Source: DAOMFM01 sp035429825 (GTDB taxonomy: Bacteria > Acidobacteriota > Blastocatellia > UBA7656 > JADIYM01). Taken from it: 64,000 bases of DNA. Of this stretch, positions 1 through 13,965 are shown in pieces; the stretch's first letter is position 1; each line of letters begins with the position of its first letter. The notes beneath the pieces are model-generated. The model saw only the letters and a program-made list of their open reading frames with translations, did no database searches and was not told the origin of the DNA. The DNA lies in NCBI GenBank assembly GCA_044224215.1, contig JBGAKX010000005.1, positions 8,127 through 72,126 on the forward strand. Direction: 5' to 3'. The translations under genes and the position numbers were made by a program.

Positions 1-737
1 CGGACCATTATCGCGTGTGGAACGACGACTGGTCCGCGTCGCTCGACGGGCAGACCGGCCGGCACGTACTCGATGCGCGAGACGGCCCGATCGGCGTCTC
101 GCTCGAGCTCGAGCCCGTACGTCCCGCCGCGCTGAATGGAATGCTGGGCTACAGCCAGAAGGGCGCTGACGCGGGAAACGCGTCCGAATACTATTCGCTG
201 ACCAGGATGACGACACGAGGGACCATCGTCACCGGTGGACGGGCGGTCACGGTCGAGGGGCTCAGCTGGATGGACCACGAATTTGGTACGTCGCTGCTCG
301 AACCCGGCCAGACCGGATGGGACTGGTTCTCGATCCAGCTCGACGACGGCACGGACCTGATGGTGTTCCAGCTGCGCCGCGCGGACGGCGCTCGCGACGT
401 GCATTCGAGTGGCACGCTCGTCGATCCGACGGGCGCGTCCAGCAGCCTTCGATTCGGCGACTTCGACCTCGCGCCGGGCCGGCGATGGCGTTCGCCCGCA
501 AGCAATGCCGAGTATCCGGTGGCGTGGCACGTCGAGATACCGTCGCGGCACCTCGGCCTCGACGTCCGTGCCGCGGTCGACGACCAGGAACTGCGGACGG
601 ACCGTTCGACTGGCGTCACCTATTGGGAGGGAGCGATCACCGTCGCGGGCGAGCACGACGGCCGGCGCGTGACGGGCCGAGGGTACCTCGAGATGACGGG
701 GTACGCGGGGGTGTCGATGGACCGGGTATTGCAGTAG
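1..737 (+). CDS. AttH/CrtC-like (hydroxyneurosporene synthase-type) protein, 5' truncated
   Basis: The reading frame is open from the first bases of the window (frame of base 3) and ends with TAG at 735-737, so the true start lies upstream. The visible part, about 244 residues, matches the C-terminal lipocalin-like barrel of the AttH/CrtC family. Typical features are a YRVWNDDWSA segment at the very beginning, then GLSWMDHEFG around residue 80 and WDWFSIQLDDG around residue 103. Members include carotenoid 1,2-hydratases and secreted or membrane-attached AttH proteins of unknown reaction. No carotenoid genes are in view, so an AttH-like exported protein linked to an upstream ABC export operon is the likelier reading, but that cannot be seen here. 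A GTG at 15-17 is in frame but unlikely to be the start because the family motif already runs across it. Confidence 0.75.
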   Translation, partial: DHYRVWNDDWSASLDGQTGRHVLDARDGPIGVSLELEPVRPAALNGMLGYSQKGADAGNASEYYSLTRMTTRGTIVTGGRAVTVEGLSWMDHEFGTSLLEPGQTGWDWFSIQLDDGTDLMVFQLRRADGARDVHSSGTLVDPTGASSSLRFGDFDLAPGRRWRSPASNAEYPVAWHVEIPSRHLGLDVRAAVDDQELRTDRSTGVTYWEGAITVAGEHDGRRVTGRGYLEMTGYAGVSMDRVLQ

Positions 738-759
738 GGATGCGGGAAGTGGTGGTAAC

Positions 760-828
760 CGCAAAGACGCAAAGATGCAAAGGCAAACATGTCTGTCTTT
801 GCATCTTCGCGTCTCTGCGTCTTTGCGT
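760..828. repeat. Inverted array of 8-bp units (CGCAAAGA-type) between two genes
   Basis: Bases 760-782 read as units CGCAAAGA, CGCAAAGA, TGCAAAG. Bases 798-828 hold the reverse-complement series with one extra unit (TTTGCATC, TTCGCGTC, TCTGCGTC, TTTGCG). The arms could form a long hairpin with a loop of about 15 nt and an 8-nt bulge. It sits 23 bp after the stop of the AttH-like gene and 52 bp before the next start, so it could end transcription or mark a small repeat element. It has no U-tract. The whole gap 738-879 holds nothing else obvious. Confidence 0.75.
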
Positions 829-879
829 GAGTTCTTCCTCGCGTGAGTTTCGCGCGACACTCACGCTACAATGCGCCGC

Positions 880-2010
880 ATGAAAATCACGATCATCGGG
901 GGCGGCCCCGCAGGTCTGTACTTTGCGATCCTCATGAAGAGGGCCGACCCGGTGCACGACATCACGGTGTACGAGCGCAATGCGCCCGGCGCGACGTTCG
1001 GCTGGGGCGTGGTCTTCTCGGACAAGACCCTCTCGTATCTGAAGGACAACGACCTCGAGACGCACGACGAGATCACCCGGTCGTTCGAGACGTGGGACAA
1101 CGTGGACATCGTCCATCTTGGCGAGAAGATGACGATCCGCGGCAACAAGTTTTCAGGCATCGCGCGGATCCGTCTGCTGAACATCCTCCAGGCGCGCTGC
1201 GCCGAGCTCGGCGTAAGGATGCTGTTCGAGACCGAGGCCGGGGATCTCGACGCTCTCGCCGCAGACTGCGACCTGCTCGTCGGAGCCGACGGCGTCAACA
1301 GCGGCGTGCGGGCCGCCTATTCCGCTGCGTTCGAACCCTCGCTGGACGTGCGCGCCAACAAGTACATCTGGTTCGGCACCGAGCGCCTCTTTCACGGCTT
1401 GACGCTGACGTTTCACGACAACGCCGACGGTGTGTACGCGGCGCACTCCTACAAGTTCAGCAAGCAGCTGAGCACGTTCATCGTCGAGTGCGATCCCGAG
1501 ACCTGGCAGAACGCCAGCTTTGCGGACCGCTCCGACGACGACACTCGCGCGTACCTCGAGGACGTGTTTCGGGAGGACCTCGGCGGGCACCCCCTGCTCT
1601 CAAACAACTCCAAGTGGATCAACTTCCTGCTCGTCAAGAACCGGCACTGGCACACGAGGAATATCGTGCTGCTTGGCGACGCGCTGCATACGGCCCACTT
1701 TTCGATCGGCTCGGGCACAAAGCTCGCGCTCGAGGACTCGATCGCGCTCGCCGATGCGTTCAAGCGTGAGTCCGACGTCGAGGCCGCGCTCCGGTTGTTC
1801 GAACGAAACCGCCGACCAGTCATCGACGAATACCAGGATGCCGCGCTCGAGAGCATGGTCTGGTTCGAGAACGCTCGGGCGTACGTGCATCTCGAACCGA
1901 TGCCGTTTGCGTACGGCTTGATGACGCGCAGCAAGAAGATCGACTATGACAACCTGAAGCGCCGCGACCCCGAGTTCATCTCGGCGTACGACCGCGCGGT
2001 TGCCAGGTAG
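880..2010 (+). CDS. FAD-dependent aromatic monooxygenase (salicylyl-CoA/anthraniloyl-CoA hydroxylase type)
   Basis: Flavoprotein hydroxylase of the p-hydroxybenzoate hydroxylase fold. The ADP-binding motif GGGPAGL is at residues 7-13, the DG motif (GADGVNSG) has D137, and the GD motif (LLGDALHTAHFSIGSG) has G266-D267. The opening, including FGWGVVFSD, is that of the monooxygenase half of salicylyl-CoA 5-hydroxylase and anthraniloyl-CoA monooxygenase. Those proteins are often fused to a C-terminal oxidoreductase half, which is absent here (376 residues). It probably hydroxylates an aromatic acid or its CoA ester with NAD(P)H and O2. No CoA ligase or ring-cleavage gene is adjacent, so the substrate is open. 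An ATG three codons upstream (871) is an equally possible start; neither has a clear ribosome site. Confidence 0.85.
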   Translation: MKITIIGGGPAGLYFAILMKRADPVHDITVYERNAPGATFGWGVVFSDKTLSYLKDNDLETHDEITRSFETWDNVDIVHLGEKMTIRGNKFSGIARIRLLNILQARCAELGVRMLFETEAGDLDALAADCDLLVGADGVNSGVRAAYSAAFEPSLDVRANKYIWFGTERLFHGLTLTFHDNADGVYAAHSYKFSKQLSTFIVECDPETWQNASFADRSDDDTRAYLEDVFREDLGGHPLLSNNSKWINFLLVKNRHWHTRNIVLLGDALHTAHFSIGSGTKLALEDSIALADAFKRESDVEAALRLFERNRRPVIDEYQDAALESMVWFENARAYVHLEPMPFAYGLMTRSKKIDYDNLKRRDPEFISAYDRAVAR

Positions 2011-2029
2011 GATCGCGCCGCGGCTCGAC

Positions 2030-3409
<1,380 letters not shown>

Positions 3410-3468
3410 GATGACCAATTAACGGGTTCGGACGGAGAAGGTCAAGGAAGGCGAAGATGAGGACAGGC

Positions 3469-3498
3469 CGCAGATTGACGCGGATTGACGCAGATTCG
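3469..3498. repeat. Three 10-bp direct units of CGCAGATTGA type
   Basis: Three consecutive units read CGCAGATTGA, CGCGGATTGA, CGCAGATTCG. They lie in the 109-bp gap between two same-strand histidine kinase genes. The spacing equals one helical turn. A related array, also of period 10, occurs at 60604-60643, and a single CAGATTGACG copy lies at 42247-42256. Confidence 0.6.
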
Positions 3499-3518
3499 GC
3501 ATGTCAGCGAATTCACCA

Positions 3519-7532
<4,014 letters not shown>

Positions 7533-7554
7533 CGTCGTATGGAACTATCCGGAA

Positions 7555-7583
7555 TTGTCCGTAGCATAGCATCGAACGGACAA
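7555..7583. promoter_or_regulatory. Inverted repeat TTGTCCGT-N13-ACGGACAA between divergent genes
   Basis: Perfect 8-bp arms at 7555-7562 and 7576-7583, about two helical turns centre to centre, in the 111-bp gap between the hybrid kinase (starting leftward at 7532) and the MgtC/DUF4010 gene (starting rightward at 7644). It is a plausible dimer operator or the base of an RNA hairpin in the kinase leader. No regulator is identified. Confidence 0.4.
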
Positions 7584-7643
7584 ATGAGGGACGGCGCGAA
7601 TTCCCCCACAACGTGGCGCCGCGCGCCGTAATATAGAGTCGTC

Positions 7644-8888
7644 ATGGATCTTACGCACACGTTCCAAGAGCTCGGAATTGCCCTGGGACTCGGTCTGCTC
7701 GTGGGTCTTCAGCGCGAGCGGACGGCGTCTCTGCTGGCCGGGTTTCGGACGTTTCCGCTCGTGACGATCTTCGGCGTGCTCGCGGCGCTGCTCTCGCAGC
7801 AGTTCGGAGGGTGGATCCTCGCGGCCGGGTTTGTCGCGCTCACGGGCATCATAGTCATCGGAAACGTCGTCTCGCTGAAGCAGGGCGAGCGCGATCCGGG
7901 CATCACCACCGAGGTCGCAATGCTGCTGATGTTCGCCGTCGGGGCGTACATCGTCGTCGGCAGCCGCGAGGTCGCGGTTGCCGTCGGCGCTGGCGTCGCG
8001 GTGTTGCTCCAGTTCAAGGAGCGCCTTCATGGCATCGCGTCGAGGCTCGAGGACCGCGACGTCTTTGCGGTGATGCAGTTCGCCCTCGTGTCGCTCGTCA
8101 TTCTCCCCGCACTGCCGGACCGGACATTCGGGCCGTACGACGTGCTCAATCCTCACCAGATCTGGCTGATGGTCGTGCTGATCGTCGGCATCAGCCTTGG
8201 CGGATACGTCGCCTACAAGCTGTTTGGCGAGGGAGCGGGCACCGCGCTCGGCGGGATCCTCGGAGGGTTGATCTCGAGCACGGCCACGACAGTTACATAC
8301 GCGCGACGCGCTGCCCAGCATCCAAACGGGACCGCAATCGCCTCGGTGATCATTCTGATTGCGTCGACAACCGTGTTTGGCAGACTGCTGCTCGAGCTGG
8401 CGGTCGCGGCTCCGTCGCAGTTTCGTGCGACGGCGGGTCCGATCGCGGTGATGCTCGCCACGATGATCATCTTGTCGGCCGGCGCGTGGCTGTACGGGCG
8501 CGATCCGAATGATCGCATGCCCGAGCACGACAACCCGTCGGAGCTCAAGCCAGCGATTGCGTTCGGGTTGCTCTACGGCGTCGTGCTCTTTGCGGTCGCG
8601 GCGGCAAAGGAGAATTTCGGTACGAGCGGTCTGTATGTCGTCGCTGCGCTGTCGGGCCTGACGGACGTCGACGCCATCACGCTGTCGAGCGCCCGGCTTG
8701 TGAGCACCGGGTCGATGTCGACGGCGGACGGCTGGCGCGTCGTGCTGGTCGCCGCGTGTTCAAACCTCGCGTTCAAGGCCGGAACCGTGGCGGTGCTGGG
8801 CACGTGGAAGCTGTTCCGAGTCGTCGGCACGCTGTTCGCCGTCGCGATGGCCGTGGCGGCGATCGTGTTCGTCGTCTGGCGGGACTAG
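7644..8888 (+). CDS. MgtC/SapB-DUF4010 family membrane protein
   Basis: 414-residue polytopic protein. The first ~140 residues carry the MgtC-type opening (GLGLLVGLQRER, then FPLVTIFGVLAALL) and the rest is a DUF4010 domain with further helices. This two-domain family is common in bacteria. MgtC relatives modulate Mg2+ homeostasis or F1Fo ATPase in pathogens, but the two-domain version has no agreed function. It is transcribed divergently from the hybrid kinase. Its TAG stop (8886-8888) overlaps the stop of gltA on the other strand (8885-8887), so the two genes converge with no spacer. Confidence 0.85.
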   Translation: MDLTHTFQELGIALGLGLLVGLQRERTASLLAGFRTFPLVTIFGVLAALLSQQFGGWILAAGFVALTGIIVIGNVVSLKQGERDPGITTEVAMLLMFAVGAYIVVGSREVAVAVGAGVAVLLQFKERLHGIASRLEDRDVFAVMQFALVSLVILPALPDRTFGPYDVLNPHQIWLMVVLIVGISLGGYVAYKLFGEGAGTALGGILGGLISSTATTVTYARRAAQHPNGTAIASVIILIASTTVFGRLLLELAVAAPSQFRATAGPIAVMLATMIILSAGAWLYGRDPNDRMPEHDNPSELKPAIAFGLLYGVVLFAVAAAKENFGTSGLYVVAALSGLTDVDAITLSSARLVSTGSMSTADGWRVVLVAACSNLAFKAGTVAVLGTWKLFRVVGTLFAVAMAVAAIVFVVWRD

Positions 8889-10174
8889 GTCCGCTCCGAA
8901 ATCCCGACGTAGTCCCGAATCTCGATCCCCGTATAGATCTGCCGCGGACGCGCGATCTTCTGATCCGAGTCCGTCAGCATCTCCTGCCACTGCGCCAGCC
9001 ATCCGCACGTCCGCCCGATCGCGAACAGCACCGGGAACAGGTCGAGCGGGAACCGCATCGCCTGGTAGATCAGGCCCGAATAGAAGTCCACGTTCGGGTA
9101 GAGCTTGCGCTTGATGAAGTACTCCTCGTTGAGCGCGATCTTCTCGAGCTCCAGCGCGATGTCGAGCAGCGGATTGCGTCCCGTGACCTCAAAGACCTGG
9201 TACGCCACCTCCTTGATGATCGTCGCCCGCGGGTCGTAGTTCTTGTAGACGCGGTGGCCAAATCCCATCAGCCGCTTCTCGCCAGCCTTGACGCGCGCAA
9301 TGTAGTCCGGGATGTTCGCGACCGAACCGATCTCGGTCAGCATCCGCAACACCTGCTCGTTTGCGCCGCCGTGCAGCGGTCCGTAGAGCGCGGCAACCGC
9401 CCCAGCCATCGCTGAGTACGGGTCGACATCCGAGCTGCCGATACTGCGCATCGCATTCGTGGAGCAGTTCTGCTCGTGGTCCGCGTGAAGGATGAACAGC
9501 ACGTCGAGCGCGCGCTCGAGCACGGGATCCGGCGTGTACTTGATCTCGGTCATCTTGAACATCATGTTCAGGAAATTGCCCGTGTAGCTGAGATCGTTGT
9601 CCGGATACGAAAACGGCATGCCGACGCTGTGCCGGTACGCAAACGCCGCAAGCGTCGGCATCTTGGCGATCAGCCGATTGATCTGCTTCTGCCGCGCGCC
9701 CTCGTCGAAGATCCGCTTCGCATCGGGGTAGAACGTCGACAGCGCGGCAACCGTCGAGCAGAGCATCCCCATCGGGTGTGCGTCGTGGTGAAACCCGTCG
9801 ATCAGCTTCTTGATGTTCTCGTGAATGATCGTGTGGTGCGTGATCTCGTGCGTCCACGCCGCAAGCTGCGCCGAATTCGGCAGTTCGCCGTTCAGGATCA
9901 GGTACGCGGTCTCGAGATACGTCGACTTGTGGGCGAGCTGCTCTATGGGATAGCCCCGATACCTCAGAATCCCCTTGTCACCGTCGATGAACGTCACACT
10001 GCTCTTGCACGACGCCGTGTTCGTAAACGCCGGGTCGTACGTCATGAGGCCGAAATCATCCTCCGACGACTTGATCTGTCTGAGATCCATCGCCTTGATC
10101 GTTCCGTCGGCGATGGGCACCTCGTACGTCTTACCGGTTCGATTGTCGGTTATCGTGAGGGTATCGTTCGCCAT
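8885..10174 (-). CDS. gltA: Citrate synthase (type II)
   Basis: Condenses acetyl-CoA and oxaloacetate to citrate, the entry step of the TCA cycle. At 429 residues it has the usual length of the hexameric type II enzymes, including the N-terminal beta-domain (TGKTYEVPIADGTIKA). The catalytic residues are visible: H268 (GPLHGGANE), H307 (GFGHRVYKNYDPRA) and D363 (NVDFYSG). The start is fixed by a strong AAGGAG site seven bases upstream of ATG. It lies downstream of nadB on the same strand with a 149-bp gap that holds its own candidate promoter. It converges with the DUF4010 gene through overlapping stop codons. Confidence 0.98.
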   Translation of the reverse strand: MANDTLTITDNRTGKTYEVPIADGTIKAMDLRQIKSSEDDFGLMTYDPAFTNTASCKSSVTFIDGDKGILRYRGYPIEQLAHKSTYLETAYLILNGELPNSAQLAAWTHEITHHTIIHENIKKLIDGFHHDAHPMGMLCSTVAALSTFYPDAKRIFDEGARQKQINRLIAKMPTLAAFAYRHSVGMPFSYPDNDLSYTGNFLNMMFKMTEIKYTPDPVLERALDVLFILHADHEQNCSTNAMRSIGSSDVDPYSAMAGAVAALYGPLHGGANEQVLRMLTEIGSVANIPDYIARVKAGEKRLMGFGHRVYKNYDPRATIIKEVAYQVFEVTGRNPLLDIALELEKIALNEEYFIKRKLYPNVDFYSGLIYQAMRFPLDLFPVLFAIGRTCGWLAQWQEMLTDSDQKIARPRQIYTGIEIRDYVGISERT

Positions 10175-10231
10175 CAGCAGCTCCTTCTACGGCTCGTGTT
10201 CCCGGTGGAGGGTGTTTTTGGGCGGAGGGAG

Positions 10232-10259
10232 CATATACTTTGCGCCCGTCAAACGGCAA
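10232..10259 (-). promoter_or_regulatory. Candidate sigma-70-type promoter of gltA
   Basis: On the minus strand TTGCCG (10259-10254) and TATATG (10237-10232) are separated by 16 bp. They lie about 60-85 bp upstream of the gltA start. A GC-rich inverted repeat further upstream (about 10280-10302) may end nadB transcription. The call rests on consensus similarity only. Confidence 0.4.
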
Positions 10260-10323
10260 CCGCTCGCCCGAGTCACCTGCAACGGCGCGCGTGCGGCGCG
10301 CAATCGTTGCTAACAGCCCGACT

Positions 10324-11856
10324 CTAAAGCTCTTTTACCTGAAACGAGTGCCGCAGCCACGACGCGTCGTCGCGCTCCGGGAAGTCAGAACGGAAATGGC
10401 TGCCGCGGCTCTCGGTCCGCGAAAGTGCGGAGCGCGCGATGAGTCTGCCGAGCGTGACAAAGTTCCACGATGTCGTGTTCAGCGGCCGCCGCCCGATCTC
10501 CTCGAGCCGGTCGATCGCGCGTTCGAGCCCGCCGCGGTCCCGTACGATTCCCACATCGTCCCACATGACCTGGCGCACTTCGCCTCGCACCTGGTCATCG
10601 ATGCGCCAGTTCTGCGCCTCGCCAAAGTCGGTGTCGGGCGGCTGCGCAAACTCGATCGCGTCAGGCGCCTCGCGCGCCGCGGCCGCGCCCGCGCGCGCTC
10701 CGAACACCAGCCCCTCGAGCAGCGAATTCGACGCGAGCCGGTTCGCGCCGTGCACACCCGTGCACGTGACTTCGCCGGCCGCGTACAGGCCGGGGACGCT
10801 CGTGCGACCCTCGTCGTCGGTGCGCACGCCGCCCATGCAGTAGTGCGCAGCGGGACTGACCGGGATCGGATCTCGGGCAATGTCGATGTTGTAGAGCATG
10901 CACGTGCTGCGGATCCGCGGAAACCGCTCGCGCACGAAGGCGTGGTCGAGCGCCGTCATGTCCAGATAGACGCGGTCTGTGTGCGTTCGCCGCATCTCGA
11001 AGATGATCGAGCGGCTGACGACGTCGCGCGGTGCGAGCTCGGCGGCCGGATGGTAGTTCGGCATGAAGCGGTCGCCCGCCTCGTTTCTGAGGATGCCGCC
11101 CTCACCGCGCAACGCCTCCGATATCAGGAATCTCGGCGCTCCCGGCGCGTTGAGCGCCGTCGGGTGGAACTGCACGAACTCCATGTCCGCCATCACGGCG
11201 CCCGCGCGGTACGACATCGCCATGCCGTCGCCCGTCGCGACGTCGGGATTTGTGGTGTGCTCGTACAACTGACCGGCACCGCCCGTCGCAAGGACGACGG
11301 CCCGGCCGTAGATCGCCTTGATGCGCTGCGACTCGGGATCGACGTAGGTCACTCCGACGCAGCGGCCGTCCTTGAGAATCAGCGACTGCGTGCATGCATG
11401 CGTCAGGTACCCGATGTTCTCGAAGTCGCGCGACCACGTGAGCAGCGCGCGACCGATCTCGCGGCCCGTCGAGTCGCCGTGCGCGTGCAGGATGCGGCGG
11501 CGCGAGTGCGCGGCCTCCTTGGTGAAGTTCAGCAGGCCTTCATCGCGGTCGAACTCGGCGCCGTGATGAATCAGTTCGAGAATGTATCGCGGACCCTCCT
11601 CGACGAGGACCTGCACGACGCTTGCGTCGCACAGACCCGCGCCGGCGTCGAGCGTGTCCTGCACGTGAAGCTCGATTCGGTCGTCGTCGTTGAGCACGAC
11701 GGCGATGCCGCCCTGGGCATACTGCGTGTTGGACTCGTCGATCTGGTCCTTGGTCAGCAATGTCACCCGGCCGGCGGGTGCCAGCGAGATGGCGCTGCGC
11801 AAGCCGGCGATTCCACTCCCGATGACAATGAAGTCGGTGTGCTCGGCTTCGTGCAT
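10324..11856 (-). CDS. nadB: L-aspartate oxidase
   Basis: FAD enzyme that oxidises L-aspartate to iminoaspartate, the first step of de novo NAD synthesis. The 510-residue protein starts with the dinucleotide motif GSGIAGLRSA just after residue 10. It has the family's RRRILHAHGDSTGREI segment, and the C-terminal FAD-binding stretch GLYAAGEVTCTGVHGANRLA identifies it within the fumarate reductase/aspartate oxidase family. ATG at 11856 (protein start MHEAEHTDF) is chosen because it places the Rossmann motif at the usual distance from the N-terminus; the frame is open further upstream without family similarity. No ribosome site is evident. nadA and nadC are not in the window. Confidence 0.96.
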   Translation of the reverse strand: MHEAEHTDFIVIGSGIAGLRSAISLAPAGRVTLLTKDQIDESNTQYAQGGIAVVLNDDDRIELHVQDTLDAGAGLCDASVVQVLVEEGPRYILELIHHGAEFDRDEGLLNFTKEAAHSRRRILHAHGDSTGREIGRALLTWSRDFENIGYLTHACTQSLILKDGRCVGVTYVDPESQRIKAIYGRAVVLATGGAGQLYEHTTNPDVATGDGMAMSYRAGAVMADMEFVQFHPTALNAPGAPRFLISEALRGEGGILRNEAGDRFMPNYHPAAELAPRDVVSRSIIFEMRRTHTDRVYLDMTALDHAFVRERFPRIRSTCMLYNIDIARDPIPVSPAAHYCMGGVRTDDEGRTSVPGLYAAGEVTCTGVHGANRLASNSLLEGLVFGARAGAAAAREAPDAIEFAQPPDTDFGEAQNWRIDDQVRGEVRQVMWDDVGIVRDRGGLERAIDRLEEIGRRPLNTTSWNFVTLGRLIARSALSRTESRGSHFRSDFPERDDASWLRHSFQVKEL

Positions 11857-11938
11857 CGGGCGGATTATGCGCGCCGGCCCCGCACCACGCAACACGGATG
11901 AAATTCCGTGTTGCCCATGCGTGTCCGGGCCACGCGCC

Positions 11939-13795
11939 TCACCGGCGGTCCAGCCAGAGCCACCGTGCGCGGTGTGCCTTCTGCGCGGGCGTCGCGTCAT
12001 CGCTCGCAACCAGCTTGCACACGACGCGCGACGGCGCCTCGGGAACAAGGAGCTCGACGGTGTTCCCGTCACGAGATACCTCGAGCGCCGCAGGATCCTG
12101 CGGACCCTTCGAGAAGAGCTCGCGGGTCGAGGCGAGCGTCGCGGGGCGACCGTCGATTCGAAGCACGACGTCGCCCTTCCGCAATCCAATGCTCGCCGCG
12201 GGTCCGTCGTCGTCCACTGCCGTCACGACGATCTCCGATCCGGACGTCGAGACGCGAACTCCATACTCGACCGACGTCGTCCGACGCTCTCGCTCGAGGC
12301 TGAGACCGACGTCCTTGAAAGCAGCGTCGTAGTCGAGTTCGGCGGTTCCTGAGACGTACTTCGCAAAGAACCCGGCACAGTCCGATCCTGCAACCTCGTT
12401 CACCGCGCTCCGAAAATCGATGCCTCGATATCCTCGTCCCGGCGCGTATTCGGGATGCGCATCCGGCGCATACGCGTACCTGTCGAGCAGCAGGCGCATC
12501 ACGTCGTCGAGCGACCGCTCGCCGTTCGTCCGGCGACGGATCTCGAGGTCCAGAAGCAGTGCCACGATCTCGCCCTTGTTGTAGTAGTCGACCGTGGTTC
12601 GCATCGCGTCCGTGCGCTGTCGGGGCGCAACGCCGAGAAACAGCCACGTGTCGAAGCTCGCGCGCTCGAGACTCATCACGGAACGGCCGGGCCTGTTCTC
12701 GAGAATGCCGATTTCGTCCGAGAACCGATCGAGCATCGGGTCGAGCGACAGGATTCCTGCGCGCGCAAGCGTCAGGTCGCCGTAGTAGCAGGTCAGCCCC
12801 TCGACGATCCACAGGCTGGTCGAGTAGTTCTCGCGGGTGTAGTCGAATGGACCGAGCTCGGCGGGCCGCAACCGCTTGCCGTTCCACAGATGAAAGTGCT
12901 CGTGCGAAATCACGCCGAGCAGCCGGCGGTATTCGTCGTCGTTGCGGCTGTGCAGTTCGCCGGGCTCGACGATCACCGCCGAGTTGAAGTGTTCCATGCC
13001 GTCGGGCGCGTCGGCGTCTGACGCGAGGTGTACGAGAAACAAGTATCGATCGAGGTCCTGTGGCGTGCCCAGCATCGCGTGCTGTGTTTCAGCGATCTTC
13101 CGCACGTCCGACGCCAACTGTTTGAGCGGCTTTCGTTCGTCGAGCTGATGCGTCACCAGGCGGTAGGGGCGACCGCCGACGGCAAACTCGGCGACGTCGA
13201 GATCCGGCGCTGCCTCCGTTGGCGTGTCGGCGAGCAGGTCGTAGTTCGGGAAGTCGAGTTCGGATAAGTCGGGGCGTTGCGAGCGCCCGTTCTCGACCCG
13301 CCAACCCCGCGGCGCAACGATCGAGAGAGTGACGGGTGTCGTCTTTCGCCCGACGACATACATGAAGGCAGACGGACCGTTGACGCTGGCATGCTGCTCG
13401 TTCAGCTGGCTGAACGTCCCCGAGAGATTGTCGGCGAACACGCGATACGAAAAGTCGACGCGGCCGGCGTCCAGGGGAATGACTCGCCAGGTCTGCTTGT
13501 CGACCTTGACGACCTCGAGCGGCGCGCCGTTCTCGGTCGCGGAGACATCATGAACGTTGCGCGCAAAGTCGTAGATCACATACCGGCCCGGAGACCATGC
13601 CGGCATCTGAAACTCCATGGGACGTCCATCCGTCGATGCACGGATTCGCACGAAGAACTGGTGCGATGCCGGTGCGGGCATCGTCAAGGTGTAGTCGATC
13701 CGCTCGGTCTCGTTTACGCGACCGCCAGCGGGCACCCACGCGCAACCCAGAATCAGTGCGAATGCGAGGACGCGTCGTATGCTCCGGCGAATCAC
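11939..13795 (-). CDS. M61 (glycyl aminopeptidase-type) metallopeptidase with PDZ domain, exported
   Basis: 618-residue exported peptidase. An N-terminal signal sequence (FALILGCAWVPAGG) is followed by the M61 beta-sandwich domain. The zinc site HEHFHLWNGKRLRP has its HExxH-type motif at residues 298-302. A C-terminal PDZ domain (about 520-600; GLRKGDVVLRIDG) follows. Family members cleave small N-terminal residues such as Gly and Ala; the natural substrate here is unknown. GTG at 13795 is chosen because it directly precedes the signal peptide and has a GGAG sequence about 13 bases upstream; the longer frame from 13876 would add an arginine-rich stretch. It is separated from nadB by 82 bp on the same strand. 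Confidence 0.9.
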   Translation of the reverse strand: MIRRSIRRVLAFALILGCAWVPAGGRVNETERIDYTLTMPAPASHQFFVRIRASTDGRPMEFQMPAWSPGRYVIYDFARNVHDVSATENGAPLEVVKVDKQTWRVIPLDAGRVDFSYRVFADNLSGTFSQLNEQHASVNGPSAFMYVVGRKTTPVTLSIVAPRGWRVENGRSQRPDLSELDFPNYDLLADTPTEAAPDLDVAEFAVGGRPYRLVTHQLDERKPLKQLASDVRKIAETQHAMLGTPQDLDRYLFLVHLASDADAPDGMEHFNSAVIVEPGELHSRNDDEYRRLLGVISHEHFHLWNGKRLRPAELGPFDYTRENYSTSLWIVEGLTCYYGDLTLARAGILSLDPMLDRFSDEIGILENRPGRSVMSLERASFDTWLFLGVAPRQRTDAMRTTVDYYNKGEIVALLLDLEIRRRTNGERSLDDVMRLLLDRYAYAPDAHPEYAPGRGYRGIDFRSAVNEVAGSDCAGFFAKYVSGTAELDYDAAFKDVGLSLERERRTTSVEYGVRVSTSGSEIVVTAVDDDGPAASIGLRKGDVVLRIDGRPATLASTRELFSKGPQDPAALEVSRDGNTVELLVPEAPSRVVCKLVASDDATPAQKAHRARWLWLDRR

Positions 13796-13905
13796 GATCT
13801 GGCAGTAGCTCCGTCGAATGGTTTCGCAGCGCGGCAACGATAGCCGACGTCGTCGTCGAACCCAACGATCCTGCACGAACGCATGACTGTCGTCGAGTGA
13901 AGGAT

Positions 13906-13935
13906 TTGACTGGCCGCCGCGTTCAGAACTGTAAA
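13906..13935 (+). promoter_or_regulatory. Candidate promoter of the DUF4139 gene
   Basis: TTGACT (13906-13911) and TGTAAA (13930-13935) are 18 bp apart, which would start transcription about 25 bases before the ATG at 13966. The spacing is one base longer than ideal. It lies in the divergent 170-bp gap between the M61 peptidase and this gene. Confidence 0.4.
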
Positions 13936-13965
13936 CCAGTCTTTACATGAAGGAGCATCAAGCCA

